Assembly: GCA_016874655.1 (NCBI GenBank)
Contig: VGTO01000009.1
Coordinates: 1-36,338 of the forward strand
DNA: 36,338 nucleotides
Source: Bacillota bacterium
GTDB taxonomy: Bacteria; Bacillota; Dethiobacteria; DTU022
Direction of reading: 5' to 3'
This document shows positions 1-7,390 of this stretch, one piece after another. Numbering within the stretch: the first letter of the stretch is position 1; the number at the start of each line of letters is the position of its first letter. The notes under the pieces are model-generated. The model saw nothing but the letters and a program-made list of their open reading frames with translations. It did no database searches and was not told where the DNA came from. The position numbers were made by a program, and so were the translations under genes.

Positions 1-331
1 GTATTACCTCAGTAAGGGCTGGATCGATCAAAAGGGTGATCCTTACAAAGAGTACGAAGAAAACAAGGCCAAGTACGGCGAGGAAAATGCTAAATGGATT
101 TCCGATGAATCATACCGACACTATAAGCGGGTTGTCTTTATCGATACGCAATTGCCTGAGCTTGGGGGTTACGAAGATTATTCGCGCCAGGTGGCCGATT
201 TTCTAAATTGTGGTTACCATAAAATAGTGGGCGAAAAGGTTTTTTTCGAACAGATTCTGGCCGGCAACTGGGGAAAAGACTTCATCGTTGTTAAACCTGG
301 TGAAACTTCGAAATACCAGGATTTCTTGTAA
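1..331 (+). CDS. DUF1638-like protein, 3' end only
   Basis: The reading frame is open from base 2 to a TAA at 329-331 and gives the last 109 residues of a protein whose start lies outside the window. The piece begins YYLSKGWID and contains the run HYKRVVFIDT and a closing FIVVKPGE segment. This resembles the C-terminal part of DUF1638 proteins of anaerobes, which are of unknown function and are often found near corrinoid methyltransferase genes. The family assignment is from memory of conserved phrases, not from a search. An MttB-type methyltransferase does lie in this window, but 28 kb away. The gene converges on plsY with a 29-nt gap and no clear terminator between them. Confidence 0.55.
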   Translation, partial: YYLSKGWIDQKGDPYKEYEENKAKYGEENAKWISDESYRHYKRVVFIDTQLPELGGYEDYSRQVADFLNCGYHKIVGEKVFFEQILAGNWGKDFIVVKPGETSKYQDFL

Positions 332-360
332 AACTTAAACCCACTAAGCAACAAGGCCGG

Positions 361-939
361 CTAAAATATTTTACGTCGCCCTGCCTGGTAGACTTTAAAA
401 TCGCGCAGATGTTTTGAGAAAATCACCAGGGCGATGGCTGCCCCAAAATAATAGCCGGCCGGCGCAGCCATATTTAAACCTAAGAAAAGCGGCAGCGACA
501 GGATACCAACCCCGGCTGCCGCATTGGTATCTTTGATCAGCAAGACCAGGATCAGGTAGAGCAGCAACAGATAGAGAATCGTAAGCGGTGAAAGCAGGAT
601 CAAGACACCTGCCAGACTGGCCAGACCTTTACCCCCCTTAAACTTTAGGAAAACATTATAATTATGGCCGACCACGGCCAACAAACCGGCCAAAAGGGGC
701 ATGAACCCTGCAGTTCCGAATCTGGCTGCCAGGTATACTGCCAAAAGTGCTTTCAGCAAGTCAAACAGCATGGTCAGGATGCCCGGTAACAGGCCGACTG
801 TGCGGGCTGTGTTCAAAGCGCCCACATTGCCGCTGCCGGAGGTCCTGATATCTATCCCTCCGAATATTTTGCCGCAGAGGAAAGCAGACGGAAAAGTGCC
901 CAAGAGGTAAGCGCCGCCGGCCAGTATTAAATCGGTCAT
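361..939 (-). CDS. plsY: Glycerol-3-phosphate acyltransferase PlsY
   Basis: PlsY is a small integral membrane enzyme that moves an acyl group from acyl-phosphate to glycerol-3-phosphate, the first step of phospholipid synthesis. The protein has about 192 residues, as usual for the family, and is almost all membrane segments. The diagnostic loops are present: GTFPSAFLCGK, then SGNVGALNTAR near residue 38-48, and FKGGKGLASL about residue 102-111, which carry the conserved Ser, Asn, Lys and Gly of the active site. An ATG at 939 is preceded by a GGGGGTGA ribosome binding site six bases away. A TTG at 945 in the same frame is less well placed. Transcription probably starts from the TGCTATAAT element just upstream. 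The gene stands alone between a convergent and a divergent neighbour. Confidence 0.93.
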   Translation of the reverse strand: MTDLILAGGAYLLGTFPSAFLCGKIFGGIDIRTSGSGNVGALNTARTVGLLPGILTMLFDLLKALLAVYLAARFGTAGFMPLLAGLLAVVGHNYNVFLKFKGGKGLASLAGVLILLSPLTILYLLLLYLILVLLIKDTNAAAGVGILSLPLFLGLNMAAPAGYYFGAAIALVIFSKHLRDFKVYQAGRRKIF

Positions 940-968
940 TAACAATCACCCCCAAGTTAGTTAAAGCC

Positions 969-977
969 ATTATAGCA
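969..977 (-). promoter_or_regulatory. Extended -10 promoter of plsY
   Basis: On the minus strand the sequence TGCTATAAT (977 to 969) is a perfect TATAAT with the TGn extension. It lies about 30 bases upstream of the plsY ATG. No good -35 element is seen, which extended -10 promoters can tolerate. The same TGCTATAAT is used at the cobalamin riboswitch promoter in this window. Confidence 0.6.
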
Positions 978-1098
978 AACAATGATCGCAAAAGATTATT
1001 AAACCCAAAAACATCGCCGGCAGGAAGGATTTGCTGCTCTTTAAGGGGAACCTAATTGCTGATTATTTGAGGTAAATAATGTGGCGGGGAGGGAAATA

Positions 1099-2262
1099 AT
1101 GATGAGCAGTAAAAAGCAGCTAACTTTTGTCGAAGCCTCCTGCATCATCACTGGCTATGGAGTGGGCGGAGGGATTATGGCGGTGCCTTTTCTGGCAGAG
1201 CAGAACGGCTTTTTGGTAACACTGTTGATTATCGCTGTTGCTTACTGTTTTTCAGTGCTGTTGCACCTGATGATTGCCGACATGTGCGTCGGTGAAGAAG
1301 GATCGGTGCAAATCGTTGAGCTTTTTCGCAAGTATCTTTTTAAAGGGCGTTTTGAGAGTCTCTTTACCTGGCTCTTCTTTGCCCTGCTGTTGGTGATTCT
1401 GCTCTCCAACATGGCGGCATATATTGTCGGTGGCGGTGAAATCCTGGTTAATCTGCTCGGCCTTCCACTGTGGGTTGGCAAGCTGCTTTTTTATCTGGTG
1501 GCCGCCGGCGTGGTTTTCTTCGGACTCAAAGTGCTTGGGATCAGCGAAAAATATGCGGTAGCGACCATTGCCCTCATTTTTATTGTGCTGGCTGCGGTAT
1601 CACTCGGCCAGCCTTTTCAGCAGCTGATTTTAGTTAGGCCACTTGGCAATATAACACTGGCTTTATTCGGGATGATCATGTTTGCTTTTGCCTCATTTTT
1701 TTCTATCCCCCAGGCGGTTGAGGGGCTAGCCTGGGATAAAAAGCTAATCCCCAAGGCGGTATTTGCCGGAATCGGCCTGAACCTGGTTTTTGTTTTAATA
1801 ATCACCTTTTTTGCTCTGGTGGTATCAGAGACAGTGACTGAAGTGGCCATTATCGGTTGGGCGGCGGAGGTAGGAGGCTGGGCAGCGTTTTTCGGATCGG
1901 TCTTTGTTTTTCTGGCTATGTTAACTACTTATTGGTCACTTTCTTATGCCCTGGTAGTAATTATCCGCGAGCGGGTTGGTTGGTCAGAGAAACTCTCATG
2001 GCTGGCAGCAACGCTGCCGACGCTGGTGATCGGGTTGGTTGGAGCAACTTCATTTTTAAGCCTGATGCGCCTGGTTGGCGGTGGGATAGCCGTCGTGGTG
2101 GCGCTGCTGCTAATCCCTGCTTACCGGGCGTCAAGAAGCAGCAGGGCAGCAGCATTGCAGAAAACCGGAGTTAACATCGGGCTGTGGGGCGGCACGGCAT
2201 TCCAGATATTGCTAGTCATAGCTTACCTACTGACGGCAGTAGGCTCGTTCATAGAGATTTAG
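1099..2262 (+). CDS. Amino acid permease-like membrane transporter
   Basis: A 387-residue polytopic protein with about eleven hydrophobic segments. Near the start it has GYGVGGGIMAVPFLA, a glycine-rich unwound first helix as in amino acid/polyamine/organocation transporters, closest to the hydroxy/aromatic amino acid permease type. Substrate cannot be told. The longest frame begins with GTG at 1081, but the GGGGAGGG at 1087-1093 sits inside that stretch and is ideally spaced for ATG 1099 (or ATG 1102), so I use 1099. It is divergent from plsY and is followed 120 nt later by an unrelated promoter and gene. No amino acid metabolism gene adjoins it. Confidence 0.75.
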   Translation: MMSSKKQLTFVEASCIITGYGVGGGIMAVPFLAEQNGFLVTLLIIAVAYCFSVLLHLMIADMCVGEEGSVQIVELFRKYLFKGRFESLFTWLFFALLLVILLSNMAAYIVGGGEILVNLLGLPLWVGKLLFYLVAAGVVFFGLKVLGISEKYAVATIALIFIVLAAVSLGQPFQQLILVRPLGNITLALFGMIMFAFASFFSIPQAVEGLAWDKKLIPKAVFAGIGLNLVFVLIITFFALVVSETVTEVAIIGWAAEVGGWAAFFGSVFVFLAMLTTYWSLSYALVVIIRERVGWSEKLSWLAATLPTLVIGLVGATSFLSLMRLVGGGIAVVVALLLIPAYRASRSSRAAALQKTGVNIGLWGGTAFQILLVIAYLLTAVGSFIEI

Positions 2263-2292
2263 CAATAATAGGTTTGTTGCTGGCTTTTTGAT

Positions 2293-2348
2293 TCTTCATG
2301 ACATCTGCTTATTCTCTTCACAGGATCTTCATAGTTTAGTTCTATAAT
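2293..2348 (+). promoter_or_regulatory. Promoter with 11-bp phased direct repeats
   Basis: A TATAAT at 2343-2348 serves the small secreted protein gene. Upstream, TCTTCA occurs at 2293, 2315 and 2326, and a degenerate TCTGCT at 2304, so four units keep an exact 11-bp period. The last unit ends 11 bp before the -10 and covers the -35 position. This is the geometry of PhoB/OmpR-family activator sites (known for pho boxes). A response regulator of that family is encoded 0.5 kb downstream, so autoregulation is a reasonable inference. Confidence 0.55.
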
Positions 2349-2382
2349 GCAGACAGGTTCAAAAACGAAGGGAGTGTTTAGG

Positions 2383-2700
2383 ATGTCTAAAAAAATATTA
2401 GTAACAACTTTGCTTGCTGTTTTGGCTCTAACCCTGATTGTTCCTGTCGCAGCCCTGGCCCAGGAGAGCGATCCGGAACTGGAATCACTTTTTGAGCAGA
2501 TGCATCAGTTGCGGGTTAAGATTGTTGAGCGGCAAGTCGAGCTCGGTAACCTGACCGAAGAAGAGGGCGCTACAATAATTGAGAGAATCCAGGAGCGCTT
2601 TCAGCTGATGTTGGAGAAAGGCTTCGGCGGCGGTTATGGCATGTTTGGCCGTTTTGGTGAAGGTGGTCCCGGGAGAGGTTTTGGTCACTGCTGGAGGTAG
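2383..2700 (+). CDS. Small secreted DUF2680-like protein
   Basis: A 105-residue protein. Residues 1-26 form a signal peptide: MSKK, then a hydrophobic core, then a likely cleavage near ALA/QE. The mature part is a charged helix pair with the phrase GNLTEEEGATIIERIQERF and a Gly-rich, Phe-rich tail ending HCWR. This fits the DUF2680 group of small exported Firmicutes proteins, whose function is unknown. ATG 2383 is chosen because GGGAG lies eight bases upstream; the longer frame from 2347 has its start inside the promoter. The gene has its own promoter with phased repeats and a terminator at 2750. The two-component genes that follow may receive read-through, so a role as envelope stress sensor or target of that system is possible but unproven. 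Confidence 0.65.
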   Translation: MSKKILVTTLLAVLALTLIVPVAALAQESDPELESLFEQMHQLRVKIVERQVELGNLTEEEGATIIERIQERFQLMLEKGFGGGYGMFGRFGEGGPGRGFGHCWR

Positions 2701-2749
2701 GAAGCTAATTTCTGCAGGGGCTGTGGTTACCTGAATCAGGCCCGAAGGG

Positions 2750-2780
2750 AAAGCCGCTTTGCAGCGGCTTTCTTTTTTCT
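2750..2780 (+). terminator. Rho-independent terminator after DUF2680 gene
   Basis: A perfect 9-bp stem, AAAGCCGCT with AGCGGCTTT, and a four-base loop are followed by CTTTTTTCT. It separates the small secreted protein gene from the response regulator and probably lowers, rather than abolishes, expression of the two-component genes, because no convincing promoter is seen in the 60 bases after it. Confidence 0.85.
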
Positions 2781-2840
2781 GGCCACTTGTTTAATATAGA
2801 AAGCATAAAGTTAAAAAGCGAAGGTCCGGAGCTGAAACGA

Positions 2841-3536
2841 TTGGGTAAAGAAAAGATTCTGGTTGTAGATGACGAAAAAAAAATAGCTGCCGTGCTTAAA
2901 GCCTATCTGGAGCAGGACGGGTTTGCGGTTATCACCGCAACTGACGGGCTGGAAGCTTTGAAATTGGCCCGCCGGGAAGAACCTGACCTGATTATCCTCG
3001 ACCTGATGCTGCCTGGTTTAAGTGGTGAGGAAGTCTGCCATCGTTTGCGCCAGGAAGGTTCGAGGGTCCCGGTGATTATGCTGACGGCAAAAACTGCCAT
3101 AGAGGACCGGATTCACGGTCTTGGTATCGGAGCCGATGATTATGTGTTGAAGCCGTTTAGCCCGCAGGAAGTGTTGGCCAGGGTTAAAACGATTTTACGC
3201 CGCAGCGAACCCGAACCCGGATTACTAACCAACATCCTGGAACTGCTTGAAGGTCGGCTGAGGTTTGACCTGCTGTCTCACAGCCTGACCTGGGATGAGC
3301 AAAACATAGCACTGACGCCCACAGAATTTAATCTTCTCGCTTACCTGGCCCGCCGCCCGGGGCGGGTCTTTTCCCGGGCACAACTGACGGAAGCGCTCTT
3401 CGGTTATGATAGCTTTAGTGATGACCGGACGGTTGATGCTCATGTTAAAAATTTGCGCCAGAAGCTGCAGGCCGCAGGCGTTGAACCGGTGCTTAAAACT
3501 GTTTACGGGGTAGGTTACAAGTATGATGAACACTGA
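2841..3536 (+). CDS. OmpR/PhoB-family response regulator
   Basis: A 231-residue DNA-binding response regulator. The receiver domain covers about residues 4-120: acidic pair D10-D11, phosphoacceptor D54 in IILDLMLPG, the conserved Thr in VIMLTA and the Lys in VLKPF. A winged-helix output domain follows (about 135-230), with the usual LTPTEFNLL and closing TVYGVGYKY. Start: the frame is open from TTG 2787, but TTG 2841 has GGAG nine bases upstream and gives the normal family length. The last 14 bases overlap the histidine kinase gene, so the two form a translationally coupled pair. Its likely targets include the phased-repeat promoter at 2293-2348. Confidence 0.9.
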   Translation: MGKEKILVVDDEKKIAAVLKAYLEQDGFAVITATDGLEALKLARREEPDLIILDLMLPGLSGEEVCHRLRQEGSRVPVIMLTAKTAIEDRIHGLGIGADDYVLKPFSPQEVLARVKTILRRSEPEPGLLTNILELLEGRLRFDLLSHSLTWDEQNIALTPTEFNLLAYLARRPGRVFSRAQLTEALFGYDSFSDDRTVDAHVKNLRQKLQAAGVEPVLKTVYGVGYKYDEH

Positions 3537-4998
3537 TCTTATAAATAAAAAGCCGCTCTGGACCCGCCTGACGCTCTACTTTTTAGGGGTAGCCGCTGTG
3601 ACCCTCTTAATTTTTCAGCTGGTTTTTAACTACTCTCTGGAAAGGCATTTTATAACTTATGTCGCCGAACGCGAAGAGGCTCTCAACCGGCAGATCGTCG
3701 CCGCGGTTCTTGATTACTACGAAGAGAACGGTAGCTGGTCGGGGTTTCAGATGCCGCTGTTTCACATTGCTCTTAGCACCAACACCCGCCTGGTGCTGGC
3801 TGACGAAAGCGGCCGTTATATTGTTGATAGCGGTCAGGGCCGGCGCAGGCATTCAATGATGACTGGTGTTGGTGAGATCGATCTGGAAGAAGCGGCAGCT
3901 TATCACTACCAGTTGAACAGCGGGCAAGCCGAGGTAGGTAAGCTGATCATTGTGCATCGAACTGTGGAGAGAGGCACAGCCTGGCAGGAACAGGATTTTG
4001 TTTTTAAGCGGACAATCACCCGTTCTTTGTTAATGACTGGTATTTTGGCGGTCAGCGTGGCGCTGATCCTGGGAGTCATTTTTTCCCGCCGCCTCTCAAA
4101 GCCTTTAGAAGAGGTGGCCGATGCCGCCCTGGTGATCGCCCGTGGTGATTATAGCCACAAGCTGCCAACCTACGAAAACAGGGAGTTGGCGGAACTGTCG
4201 GCCAGTTTTAACCAGATGACCGGGCAGCTCCAGGAACTGGAGATGTTGCGTAAGCGCTCGGTAGCTGATCTGGCTCATGAACTGCGCACCCCCCTGACTA
4301 CCCTGCGCAGTTATGTTGAAGCAGTCAGGGACGGGGTACTTCCCGCTGACGAGCAGCATTTGAACATTTTAATGGAAGAGATTATGCACTTAAACCGGGT
4401 GGCAACTGATTTAGATGAACTGGCCAGGGCAGAGCGCACTGACAGCAACGGTCGGGAGCGGGAAAAAATTGAGTTAAACCGTTTTTTAAGTGACAAGGCC
4501 GCTTCTTTTAAACCTCTTTTTCAGGCGAAGACGATCGCTTTAAATCTTGAACTGCCGGATGAAAGGCTTCATGTTTTTCAGGATCCGGCTGTTTTAGGTA
4601 AAATTATCGGCAACCTGGTGGATAATGCTTACCGTTATACAGATGCCGGGGGAGTGGTTACTCTAGGTCTGCATAATGTGCCTGTTTTTAACCCGGTAGC
4701 GGTAGCGCCATTCGGGCCGGCTGCCACGCTGTCCGGCCCCGGTGAATCGCCGGATCCGAAAAAATTGCTGATGATCACGATCAGCGATAGCGGAATCGGC
4801 ATTGATCCCGATCAACTGCCCTATATCTTCGAGCGTTTTTTTCGCGTCGATCCGGCGAGGGAACGGGGCAACAAAGGCGGATCGGGCATCGGCCTGGCCC
4901 TGGTTCGGGAACTGGTTCGCTCAGCCGGAGGGCTGATCCAGGTGGCCAGCAGCCCGGGGACGGGCACCACTTTCTATCTTTACCTGCCAAAAGCCTAA
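3523..4998 (+). CDS. Sensor histidine kinase
   Basis: A 491-residue membrane kinase. A first membrane helix spans about residues 17-37, an extracytoplasmic sensing region of about 130 residues follows, and a second helix lies at about 168-187. Then come HAMP (about 190-240) and the dimerisation/phosphoacceptor helix with H252 in LAHELRTPLTT. The C-terminal ATPase domain has an N box (NLVDNAYRYT), a DSGIGI G1 box, an FERFFR F box and GGSGIGLALV. It phosphorylates the preceding response regulator. ATG 3523 and ATG 3526 are both possible starts. A short Pro/Gly-rich insertion (about residues 395-415) sits between the N and G1 boxes. The signal sensed is unknown; the neighbouring exported DUF2680 protein is a candidate partner. 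Confidence 0.9.
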   Translation: MMNTDLINKKPLWTRLTLYFLGVAAVTLLIFQLVFNYSLERHFITYVAEREEALNRQIVAAVLDYYEENGSWSGFQMPLFHIALSTNTRLVLADESGRYIVDSGQGRRRHSMMTGVGEIDLEEAAAYHYQLNSGQAEVGKLIIVHRTVERGTAWQEQDFVFKRTITRSLLMTGILAVSVALILGVIFSRRLSKPLEEVADAALVIARGDYSHKLPTYENRELAELSASFNQMTGQLQELEMLRKRSVADLAHELRTPLTTLRSYVEAVRDGVLPADEQHLNILMEEIMHLNRVATDLDELARAERTDSNGREREKIELNRFLSDKAASFKPLFQAKTIALNLELPDERLHVFQDPAVLGKIIGNLVDNAYRYTDAGGVVTLGLHNVPVFNPVAVAPFGPAATLSGPGESPDPKKLLMITISDSGIGIDPDQLPYIFERFFRVDPARERGNKGGSGIGLALVRELVRSAGGLIQVASSPGTGTTFYLYLPKA

Positions 4999-5092
4999 AA
5001 AAACACGCTAAATTGCTTGCTTCTCATTGCTTTAAGTAATAAGCTATCACTGTTAACCACATTTAAGCGGACTAGGAGATCAGCTTTCTACA

Positions 5093-6007
5093 TTGAAAAC
5101 GAAAACGCCGGATGATAATACGATCGGAATTTGGTATGGTATTGTGGCTTATAGCCTCTGGGGCGTTTTGCCCCTTTACTGGAAGCTGTTGATCACTGTA
5201 TCGCCCCTGCAGATCCTGGCCCACAGGATCATCTGGTCTTTCATCTTTATGATTTTGATTATGGTCGCCACTCGTGGCGGTAAAACCCTGACTATTGTGT
5301 TAGCCGACAAAAATAGACTTTTTTACATGTTCCTCTGTGGTTTATTGATCAGCGTCAACTGGTTTACTTATATTTACGCAGTCAATACCAACCAGGTTAT
5401 TGAGGCCAGCATGGGCTATTTTATTAACCCCCTGGTGGTGGTCCTGCTCGGAGTTACGGTGCTGAAAGAGAAGCTTACGCGCTGGCAACTGATCGCTTTG
5501 ATCCTGGCAGCGATCGGGGTATTAATTATTACAACCCAGCATGGCCGGATGCCCTGGATTGCTATTTTCCTGGCTTCAACTTTTGCCGCCTATGGATTAA
5601 TTAAGAAGATGGCCAAGGTTGATTCAATTACCGGTTTAACATTGGAAACCTTCATCGTCATGCCGATTTCCCTCATTTATTTATTAAGCCTTGAAGCCCA
5701 GGGAACCGGGGCGATGGGTACAGCTCCGCTGTCGATCAAGTTGATCCTGGCCGGGGCCGGTATTGTTACTGCTACGCCGCTGATTCTCTTCGCGCGGGGG
5801 GTTGAAAAGACCACTTTCTCGATGATCGGTTTTTTACAGTATATTGCCCCAACCCTGTCTCTGCTCCTTGGTATTTTTGTCTTTAGGGAGCATTTTTCGA
5901 CGACCCATCTGATCAGCTTCTGCTTTATCTGGGTAGCCCTGATTATCTTTACCCTGGCCAATGTCGGCCTGCTGAAAGAAGCAGAGCCGATTCTGTTAGA
6001 CAAGTAA
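5093..6007 (+). CDS. rarD: RarD-type EamA family permease
   Basis: A 304-residue protein with ten predicted membrane helices made of two EamA repeats. The opening GIWYGIVAYSLWGVLPLYWK, the NWFTYIYAVNTN segment and the FxQYIAPT phrase in the second half are typical of RarD, a drug/metabolite exporter group of uncertain substrate. The only start near the N-terminus is TTG 5093, whose best ribosome binding site (AGGAG at 5074-5078) is 14 bases away, which is long. The last codons overlap the promoter of the riboswitch operon. Confidence 0.85.
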   Translation: MKTKTPDDNTIGIWYGIVAYSLWGVLPLYWKLLITVSPLQILAHRIIWSFIFMILIMVATRGGKTLTIVLADKNRLFYMFLCGLLISVNWFTYIYAVNTNQVIEASMGYFINPLVVVLLGVTVLKEKLTRWQLIALILAAIGVLIITTQHGRMPWIAIFLASTFAAYGLIKKMAKVDSITGLTLETFIVMPISLIYLLSLEAQGTGAMGTAPLSIKLILAGAGIVTATPLILFARGVEKTTFSMIGFLQYIAPTLSLLLGIFVFREHFSTTHLISFCFIWVALIIFTLANVGLLKEAEPILLDK

Positions 6008-6025
6008 TAAAGAGAGTGCTATAAT
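5997..6025 (+). promoter_or_regulatory. Promoter of the cobalamin operon
   Basis: TAGACA (5997-6002) is separated by 17 bases from TATAAT (6020-6025), and TG precedes the -10 as an extended element. It overlaps the end of rarD. Transcription should begin near 6032, just ahead of the riboswitch. Confidence 0.8.
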
Positions 6026-6050
6026 AGCGAGGACAATTAAATAGCTGATT

Positions 6051-6198
6051 TTCAGGTGTCTAAAGACTTAATAAGGGAAGCCGGTAAAAGTCCGGCGCGG
6101 TCCCGCCACTGTAAGTGGGAGGTGCTTCCTGAGGCCACTGGTTGCTCAACCGGGAAGGCAGGAGGCGCAGTGAACACGAGCCAGGAGACCTGCCTGAA
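6051..6198 (+). promoter_or_regulatory. Cobalamin riboswitch aptamer
   Basis: The class is recognised from its conserved blocks in order: GGTGTC, GGGAAGCCGGT near 6074, GCGGTCCCGCCACTGTAA (6097-6114), the GGCAGGAGGC block near 6157 and the B12 box AGCCAGGAGACCTGCC (6179-6194). TTCAGG (6051-6056) pairs with CCTGAA (6193-6198) as the closing P1 stem. In this family binding of adenosylcobalamin or a related cobalamin lowers expression of the genes downstream, here the B12 uptake and salvage genes. Confidence 0.96.
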
Positions 6199-6243
6199 GA
6201 CGCGCGCTTAACCCCTTCGGGTGAGAGGGTAAGGCGGGGTATT

Positions 6244-6274
6244 GACCACGTTTTACCGTGGTCTTATTATTTAT
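6244..6274 (+). terminator. First hairpin of the riboswitch expression platform
   Basis: GACCACG (6244-6250) pairs with CGTGGTC (6257-6263) around a six-base loop, and is followed by a broken U tract (TTATTATTTAT). It is weaker than the second hairpin and may be a terminator or part of the switching structure. Confidence 0.55.
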
Positions 6275-6282
6275 ACCACTCC

Positions 6283-6319
6283 AAACTCCTGCTTTCCCGT
6301 GAGGGAAGAAGGAGTTTTT
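6283..6319 (+). terminator. Second terminator of the riboswitch expression platform
   Basis: AAACTCCT (6283-6290) pairs with AGGAGTTT (6310-6317). An inner TTCCC/GGGAA stem with a GTGA tetraloop lies within it, and a T run ends at 6319. It lies 57 bases before btuF and is the more convincing intrinsic terminator of the leader. Confidence 0.7.
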
Positions 6320-6375
6320 AACTAGATTAGGTTTTTCATGAATAATATAATTCATAGCAGACTGGAGATGAAAAA

Positions 6376-7359
6376 ATGATTGGAAAGAGATATTTAGTGT
6401 TGGTTGTTTTTTTAGCGGCAGTTCTTTTGGTTGGCGGCTGTGGCCAGACGGCTGTGCCGGAAGGTGAAGATGAGGCGGGCGATTTTATTCAGCCGGAAGA
6501 AGAGGGTCCGCTGGTGGTGACGGATCAAATGGGGCGGGAAGTTACCATCGATGGCATTCCGCAGCGTCTGGTCTCGCTCTCGCCGAGCAATACGGAGATT
6601 GCTTTTGCCTTAGGGCTGGCCGAGCGGATTGTGGGAGTAACCGAATACTGCAACTATCCTCCTGAAGCGCAGGAGAAGGAGCTGATCGGCGGTTTTGCCA
6701 CTCCCAACATTGAGCGGATTGTCGAGCTTGAGCCTGACCTGGTTCTCGCTTCAACAATCCACGAAGAGGTAGTTACCCAGTTTGAGGCTCTTGGCATACC
6801 GGTACTGGTGATCGAATCAGCTACGCTGGTAGAATTGTATACCAGTATTTCCCTGATGGCGGAACTGACCGGTGTAACCGGAGCGGGAGAGGCACTGATC
6901 GCTTCCATGCAGAGCCGGATCAATGCGATCGAGGAGCAGGTTGCCACAGTTCCTGAAGCGGAAAGGGTCAGCGTCTATTACGAGGTTTACTCCGACCCGC
7001 TAATGAGCGCCGGTAAGCAGACATTTATTAACGAAATAATAACCCTGGCCGGCGGCATCAATATTTTTGTTGATATTGATGAGAGTTACCCGCAAATCAG
7101 CGCCGAGGTGGTTGCCGAAAGACAGCCCCAGGTGATTCTCTATCCCGACTACCACGGCACGGCCGAATTGGTGCTTGAATCGATGGTTGATCGCCCAGGC
7201 TGGTCTAGCATTCCGGCGGTAGCAGAAAGTAGAGTTTATGCTGCTTCCGATGATGCTTTTGCCCGGCCTGGTCCGCGGGTGGTAGAGGCTGTGGAAGAGG
7301 CGGCCAGGCTTTTTTACCCGCAGTTATTCGACCAGCATGTATGCGATAGTTGTGAATGA
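6376..7359 (+). CDS. btuF: Cobalamin ABC transporter substrate-binding lipoprotein
   Basis: A 327-residue periplasmic-binding-protein type 2 lipoprotein. The signal sequence ends in LLVGGC, with the lipidated Cys at residue 22, so the protein is anchored outside the membrane. The mature part holds the usual phrases of iron-siderophore/B12 binding proteins: VTDQMGREVTIDGIPQRLVSLSPSNTEI split over residues 48-75, GLAERIVGVTEYC, and GGFATPNIERIVELEPDLVL. The cobalamin assignment rests on position as first gene behind the B12 riboswitch and ahead of cob genes. ATG 6376 has a GGAGATG ribosome binding site. A terminal CDSC pair near the C-terminus is unusual. Confidence 0.9.
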   Translation: MIGKRYLVLVVFLAAVLLVGGCGQTAVPEGEDEAGDFIQPEEEGPLVVTDQMGREVTIDGIPQRLVSLSPSNTEIAFALGLAERIVGVTEYCNYPPEAQEKELIGGFATPNIERIVELEPDLVLASTIHEEVVTQFEALGIPVLVIESATLVELYTSISLMAELTGVTGAGEALIASMQSRINAIEEQVATVPEAERVSVYYEVYSDPLMSAGKQTFINEIITLAGGINIFVDIDESYPQISAEVVAERQPQVILYPDYHGTAELVLESMVDRPGWSSIPAVAESRVYAASDDAFARPGPRVVEAVEEAARLFYPQLFDQHVCDSCE

Positions 7360-7390
7360 TGATTGCTACTACTTTTAGGCAGGGATATAA

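Noticed and set aside
946-1098. GGCAGGAAGGATTTGCTG block in the plsY-permease space as a leader RNA or leader peptide
   Set aside because: No stable hairpin, terminator or start codon with a ribosome binding site supports it, and no second copy occurs in the window.
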